Below are positions 60,092-64,000 of a stretch of DNA of 64,000 nucleotides, in pieces; the stretch's first letter is position 1, and each line of letters begins with the position of its first letter. The notes beneath the pieces were generated by a model. It was given only the letters and a program-made list of their open reading frames with translations, searched no databases and was not told the origin of the DNA. The position numbers and the translations under genes are program-made. The stretch is from Ignavibacteria bacterium (GTDB lineage Bacteria > Bacteroidota > Ignavibacteria > Ch128b): positions 274,489-338,488 of the forward strand of contig JABLYA010000002.1 of the NCBI GenBank assembly GCA_013177855.1, read 5' to 3'.

Positions 60092-62877
60092 AAAAAATTC
60101 AAATTCTTGTATTAATCGTTTTGATTACTTCGAATTTTGTTCTTTCTCAAAAAGTGAAATATGAAGAAGGAAAAGTTTATCGTCACCAACTTGACAATGG
60201 GTTAGTTGTGTTGACGATGGAACGACACCTTGCCCCGTACATTTATCATCAACTGACTTATCGAGTTGGTTCGAGAAACGAACGATTGGGAATTACCGGG
60301 ATCAGTCATGTCGTAGAGCATATGATGTTCAAAGGCACAGAAAAATATCCTAAAGGTGTTGCATCAAAAACTATTTCAAAGAATGGTGGAGTGTTCAATG
60401 CCTTTACAATGAATGATATGACAAGTTATTACGAATATCTTCCTAAAAATAAAATTGAACTTGCAATGGATATCGAATCTGATAGAATGATGAACTGCAT
60501 TTTCGATCCAGATGAATTTAAATCAGAGATTGAGGTTATTATTCAAGAGAGAAGGATGCGAACAGAAAGCACATCAAATGGAATTGCTCACGAGATGATG
60601 AATGCAATTGCTTATGATAGTCATCCAAATCGTGATCCTGTTATTGGCTGGCCTACGGATTTGAAGAGTATGACAAGGGATGATGCTTATACTTATTACA
60701 AAACTTTCTACACTCCAAATAATGCATTCCTTGTGCTTGTTGGTGATTTCGAAACTGAAAAAATTCTTGAGCTTGTCAAAAAATATTATGGAAAAATTCC
60801 GAAAGGTCCTGAGGTTCCAGAATTAAAAGTTGGCGAACAAAATCAAATCGTCCGAAAAACATTTACTCTCTATCACAATGACATAACTCAGCCAACTTTA
60901 AGAATGGCTTTTCATGTTCCAAATTATGAACATCCCGATGCGGCAGCTTTGAAACTTGTACAAAGAATTTTTACAGCAAAAGCAAGAAGTGCTCGTCTTT
61001 ACAATCGACTTGTGGAAAAAGAAAAGGTCGCTACTGCAGCTGCAGGTGGATTTGGGTTTACAAAAGATCCAACCTTGTATCAAATTTCAGTTGTACTCAA
61101 ACCAGAAGCTAATGTTGATAGTGTTGAAAAAATTGTCTGGGAAGAAATTAAAAAGCTGCAGGATTCGCTTGTAACAGAAAGAGAATTACAAAAAGCGAAA
61201 AACCGATTCAGATTTGATGAATTAACTACTTACACAAAAAATGCAGATATAGGATCGAGGATTAGTTTGTATGAGAATTATGTTAATTATGAATTCATTG
61301 ATACATTCAGCAATAGAGTTAAAGCAGTTACCCGTGAAGACATTCAAAGAGTAATGAAAATATATTTCAATCCTGAGCAGGTCACAGTTGCTTATCTTTA
61401 TCCAAAAGGTCCAGTGAAAAGGCAGGCAGAAAAGAGCGAAGAAGAAAATGAAGAAAATAGTAACGAAGAGAAATTTGAACTTTATGATGGCAAATTCTAT
61501 TTCAAATTGCCAGAAGAAATTTTTGAATTGATGACCCAAGTTGAAGAAGAAGATTACAAAGATATTCTCAGACCAATGCCTATTGCTCCACTTATAAAAA
61601 CATCAAAGCTTAAAAATGGAATTACAGTTTACACAATAGAAAATCATCTAACGCCATCGATTTACATTGGAGGAGTAATCCAACCAGGATATATTGAAGA
61701 AGCTGTCGGCAAAAATAAACCAGGTATTGTCGATTTGCTAAGTGATGTAATTAATCGTGGACCAAAAAATATGACTTATGATGAGTTTATTGAAAAAGCT
61801 TCGTTTGTTCCTTTTCAATTTAGCGTTCAAGGAAATTATAGAAGAATATATTTCCAGGGTTATTGCTTGAAAGAAAATCTCAATGAAATGATGACTACAG
61901 GACTTGATATATTGAAATCGCCTCGCTTTGATGAAAAAGAAATTGAAGAACTACGCAGTCGTCATTTGATTCAAGCTAAAAATCGATATAAACGAACAAG
62001 CGTTAGAGCTTTCTATTATATGTTCGATAAAATATTCAAAGATCATCCATACTCTCAGTACTTAAGCACGGAAGAGTCGCTGAATAAAATTACTCGTCAG
62101 GATTTGATTGATTTATGGGATAAATATTTTCAGCCCAAGTTAATGTCAATTGTAATTCTTGGAGATTTTTCTCACAAGGAAATGCAAAAGATTGCTGAAA
62201 AATATTTTTCTGATTTCAAATCCAAAAAGGCTTTGTCGGATTACAAGGTTATGCCAAAAGTTAAACCGCTTGAGGGAAAAGAAATTAAAGTCTTTACAGA
62301 AAAAGATTATACTCAATGCACAATTAATATTGGTTTTTCTCCTTTCAATGATATTCCTGCTGAAGAAGAAGATGCGGTTAATGTTTTGAATTACATTCTT
62401 GCATCGAGTGCATTAACATCAAGGATTGGAGTTAATCTTCGCGATAAACAGGGTTTAATCTACGGAATTAAAAGCGAACTTTGGTCAACAACAGATGGAA
62501 TTGGATATTGGAAATTTAATACAAAAACAGCTCCACAGAATGTTGATAAAGTCATTAAAGGAATTTTCTCTGAAATAAAAAATCTAATTGAGAATGGTGT
62601 AACCGACGAAGAATTAAAAAACGCAAAGATTAGACTTTTGAGCTTACTTCCGCTTTATGTCGAAACTCCCGATGATATTGGAAGCCGAGTATTTGAATTA
62701 ATTCAAGATAGGAAGCCACTTGATTATTTTGATAAAAAAGCTGATCGAATTATGAAAGTCACAAAAGAAGATGTGATAAGATTGGCTAAAAAATATTTCA
62801 CTCTTGATCGTTTTATAATTGTAATTGATGGACCAATTGAGCAGAAAGATGTTGATGGTTTGTTAGAGCAATTATGA
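60088..62877 (+). CDS. M16-family zinc peptidase, exported, two-repeat
   Basis: A 929-residue inverzincin-type peptidase with a signal peptide. The zinc motif H74-x2-E77-H78 is in GISHVVEHMMFKG, and the third ligand, a Glu, lies about 75 residues later in the EVIIQERR segment. The second half repeats the fold without the motif, as is usual for M16B proteins. It overlaps the M28 gene by 4 nt (ATGA) and ends before a strong terminator. Substrate is unknown; the pair may degrade peptides in the periplasm. Confidence 0.93.
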   Translation: MKKIQILVLIVLITSNFVLSQKVKYEEGKVYRHQLDNGLVVLTMERHLAPYIYHQLTYRVGSRNERLGITGISHVVEHMMFKGTEKYPKGVASKTISKNGGVFNAFTMNDMTSYYEYLPKNKIELAMDIESDRMMNCIFDPDEFKSEIEVIIQERRMRTESTSNGIAHEMMNAIAYDSHPNRDPVIGWPTDLKSMTRDDAYTYYKTFYTPNNAFLVLVGDFETEKILELVKKYYGKIPKGPEVPELKVGEQNQIVRKTFTLYHNDITQPTLRMAFHVPNYEHPDAAALKLVQRIFTAKARSARLYNRLVEKEKVATAAAGGFGFTKDPTLYQISVVLKPEANVDSVEKIVWEEIKKLQDSLVTERELQKAKNRFRFDELTTYTKNADIGSRISLYENYVNYEFIDTFSNRVKAVTREDIQRVMKIYFNPEQVTVAYLYPKGPVKRQAEKSEEENEENSNEEKFELYDGKFYFKLPEEIFELMTQVEEEDYKDILRPMPIAPLIKTSKLKNGITVYTIENHLTPSIYIGGVIQPGYIEEAVGKNKPGIVDLLSDVINRGPKNMTYDEFIEKASFVPFQFSVQGNYRRIYFQGYCLKENLNEMMTTGLDILKSPRFDEKEIEELRSRHLIQAKNRYKRTSVRAFYYMFDKIFKDHPYSQYLSTEESLNKITRQDLIDLWDKYFQPKLMSIVILGDFSHKEMQKIAEKYFSDFKSKKALSDYKVMPKVKPLEGKEIKVFTEKDYTQCTINIGFSPFNDIPAEEEDAVNVLNYILASSALTSRIGVNLRDKQGLIYGIKSELWSTTDGIGYWKFNTKTAPQNVDKVIKGIFSEIKNLIENGVTDEELKNAKIRLLSLLPLYVETPDDIGSRVFELIQDRKPLDYFDKKADRIMKVTKEDVIRLAKKYFTLDRFIIVIDGPIEQKDVDGLLEQL

Positions 62878-62900
62878 AATTTATTTTGAAGTACAGAATT

Positions 62901-62929
62901 AAAAAGGATGGGTTCTCCCATCCTTTTTT
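62901..62929 (+). terminator. Intrinsic terminator of the peptidase operon
   Basis: Perfect 12-bp stem AAAAAGGATGGG (62901-62912) and CCCATCCTTTTT (62917-62928) with a 4-nt loop. Confidence 0.9.
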
Positions 62930-63104
62930 GTTTTGAGATAAAAATCTTTAAATGATTTGTAATTCGAAATTTCTTCTTCGATGAATGCAAATTATAGTTG
63001 TAAATACCAGCTTATTACGAAGTCAGTCTTGGAATAACATTTTATTTTTCTTCAATCTGAGCCAGTCGAAGCTGAAGGAATTAAGTTAACATTCCATAAT
63101 GTTA

Positions 63105-63448
63105 CCCTTCGACAAATGCTCAGGATGACAATTCTTTGTCAGGCTGAGCTTGTCGAAGCTGAAGAAATTAAATTATGTGGTGATTAACATCACCATCTTA
63201 AAAAATCTCAGAATTAAATTCATTTCTCTAATAATAACAAAAAAAACTTAAGCTGGAAAAAACAAATTAATTTTAGTCTGATCTTTTATTCCAGCCTAAA
63301 AATCTTTTTGAAAATGAATCCCTCATCTTTAAGAGTTTTTCTGAAGATAATATTAATTCTTTAATTTTTAATAGATGCTTGAACTTTAAAATTAACTTAT
63401 TTAGATTAAAACAGAATTTATAAAGATAGAAAACTGGAGGAAATAACA
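63105..63448 (+). repeat. Right arm of the long inverted repeat (upstream of the second propeller gene)
   Basis: This region is the reverse-complement counterpart of 44874-45222. Shared words include ATTCTTTGTCAGGCTGAGCT, AAATTAAATTATGTGG, AACATCACCATCTTA and TCAGAATTAAATTCATTTCT. It also contains the REP-like hairpin. The GGAGG at 63436-63440 is the ribosome-binding site of the following gene. Confidence 0.75.
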
Positions 63449-64000
63449 ATGAAAAGACTAAAAGCTTTTTCTATGTTTTTATTTCTCTCCTTTACTATAT
63501 TTCCAATCCTTTCTTTCTCACAAAATCCCGAATGGATTAATTTCACAGCTAGTAATTTTGTTTATGCAATTGCACTTGAAGGTGATTATGTCTGGGTTGG
63601 AAAATGGGGAGGAGGACTTGTAAGAATTGACAAGAGAACGGGGAATATGACTTTTTACACCAAGGCTTCAGGTTTGCCAAATAATAATGTTCGTGCAATA
63701 GCCATAGATGGACAAGGTAACAAATGGATTGGGACAGATGGAGGAGGAGTTGCAAAGTTTGATGGAGTAAATTGGACTGTTTATAAAACAGGTAATTCAG
63801 GTTTGCCAGATAATCGGGTTCGTGAAATAGCCATAGATGGACAGGGTAACAAGTGGATTGGGACAGAGGGAGTAGGACTTGCAAAGTTTGATGGAGTAAA
63901 TTGGACGGTTTATAAAAGATCAAATTCAGGTTTGCCAGATAATTATGTTGAATCAATAGCCATAGATGGACAAGGTAACAAATGGATTGGGACATATGGA
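63449..64000 (+). CDS. Second Reg_prop propeller protein (3' end outside window)
   Basis: The frame runs 184 codons from ATG 63449 (GGAGG 8 nt upstream) to the window edge. Signal peptide about 1-25 (ends SFSQ), then [12 protein letters not shown] and four Reg_prop repeats ([37 protein letters not shown] and so on). It is a paralogue of 43104-44873: the start of the mature protein ([10 protein letters not shown]) and the upstream DNA match. Whether its tail carries an intact sorting domain cannot be seen here, and would be informative. Confidence 0.8.
   Translation, partial: MKRLKAFSMFLFLSFTIFPILSFSQNPEWINFTASNFVYAIALEGDYVWVGKWGGGLVRIDKRTGNMTFYTKASGLPNNNVRAIAIDGQGNKWIGTDGGGVAKFDGVNWTVYKTGNSGLPDNRVREIAIDGQGNKWIGTEGVGLAKFDGVNWTVYKRSNSGLPDNYVESIAIDGQGNKWIGTYG

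Noticed and set aside
63549..63995. Minus-strand frame of 148 residues near the window end
   Set aside because: It is antisense to the partial propeller gene that starts at 63449, which has a signal peptide and a ribosome-binding site.

Overview
The window looks like a chromosome segment from a member of the Bacteroidota/Chlorobi group, most likely a free-living Ignavibacteria-type bacterium, possibly thermophilic. The reasons are low G+C; Bacteroidota-type promoters (TTTG, 19-21 nt, TAnnTTTG) before the initiator tRNA, rpsT and a PpiD-like gene; a PorV/PorQ-family protein; secreted proteins ending in a C-terminal sorting domain with the motif YPNPFNPST typical of type IX secretion cargo; and FecR plus an STN-containing TonB receptor. 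The two-domain protein disulfide oxidoreductase and the ADP-forming acyl-CoA synthetase are frequent in thermophiles, so thermophily is an inference only. I saw no insertion sequence, prophage, CRISPR array or rRNA.

Layout. 1-1003: end of an ABC transporter operon, then initiator tRNA-fMet. 1066-1566: a secreted protein of 25-residue repeats. 1744-4914: a tightly overlapped minus-strand operon of ECF sigma factor, zinc-finger anti-sigma factor, membrane thioredoxin, DUF302, two small DUF6132-like proteins (one of 57 aa missed by simple ORF calling), DUF2892, a two-domain disulfide oxidoreductase and DUF1858; it reads as a thiol/sulfur redox regulon. 5002-6392: ubiX-ubiA quinone pair. 6531: rpsT. 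7090-17400: a long minus-strand housekeeping run (PorV-like, rseP, dxr, ECF sigma and putative anti-sigma, holA, an NSS transporter with its 36-aa MetS-like subunit, cyclophilin, uppP, outer-membrane protein). 17718-22887: a secreted-protein/TlpA operon. 23127-29300: HAD, TM2, DUF2752, acyl-CoA synthetase, and a TPR histidine kinase with NarL-type regulator. 29339-31216: candidate HinfI/CcrM-like restriction-modification pair. 31420-36521: dnaG, a membrane protein, ppiD-like chaperone. 36602-42014: divergent ygfK / ygeY-ygeW cluster.

42.1-64 kb is the accessory-looking part. It holds a cluster of palindromic repeats framed by a 33-bp direct repeat; a beta-propeller protein whose sorting domain is cut off by an in-frame stop; a long inverted repeat joining this gene's upstream region to that of a paralogue running off the window end; a secreted propeller protein; then one outer-membrane uptake operon (fecR, TonB receptor, two DUF4876 lipoproteins, a DUF6850-like barrel, a giant YCF48-type propeller with sugar-binding-like domains); and finally M28 and M16 peptidases.

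The most unusual signals are that three of the five C-terminal sorting domains seen here are detached from their proteins by a frameshift or stop, the inverted duplication of propeller genes about 18 kb apart, the thiol-redox ECF operon, and the receptor/FecR operon that lacks its sigma factor.
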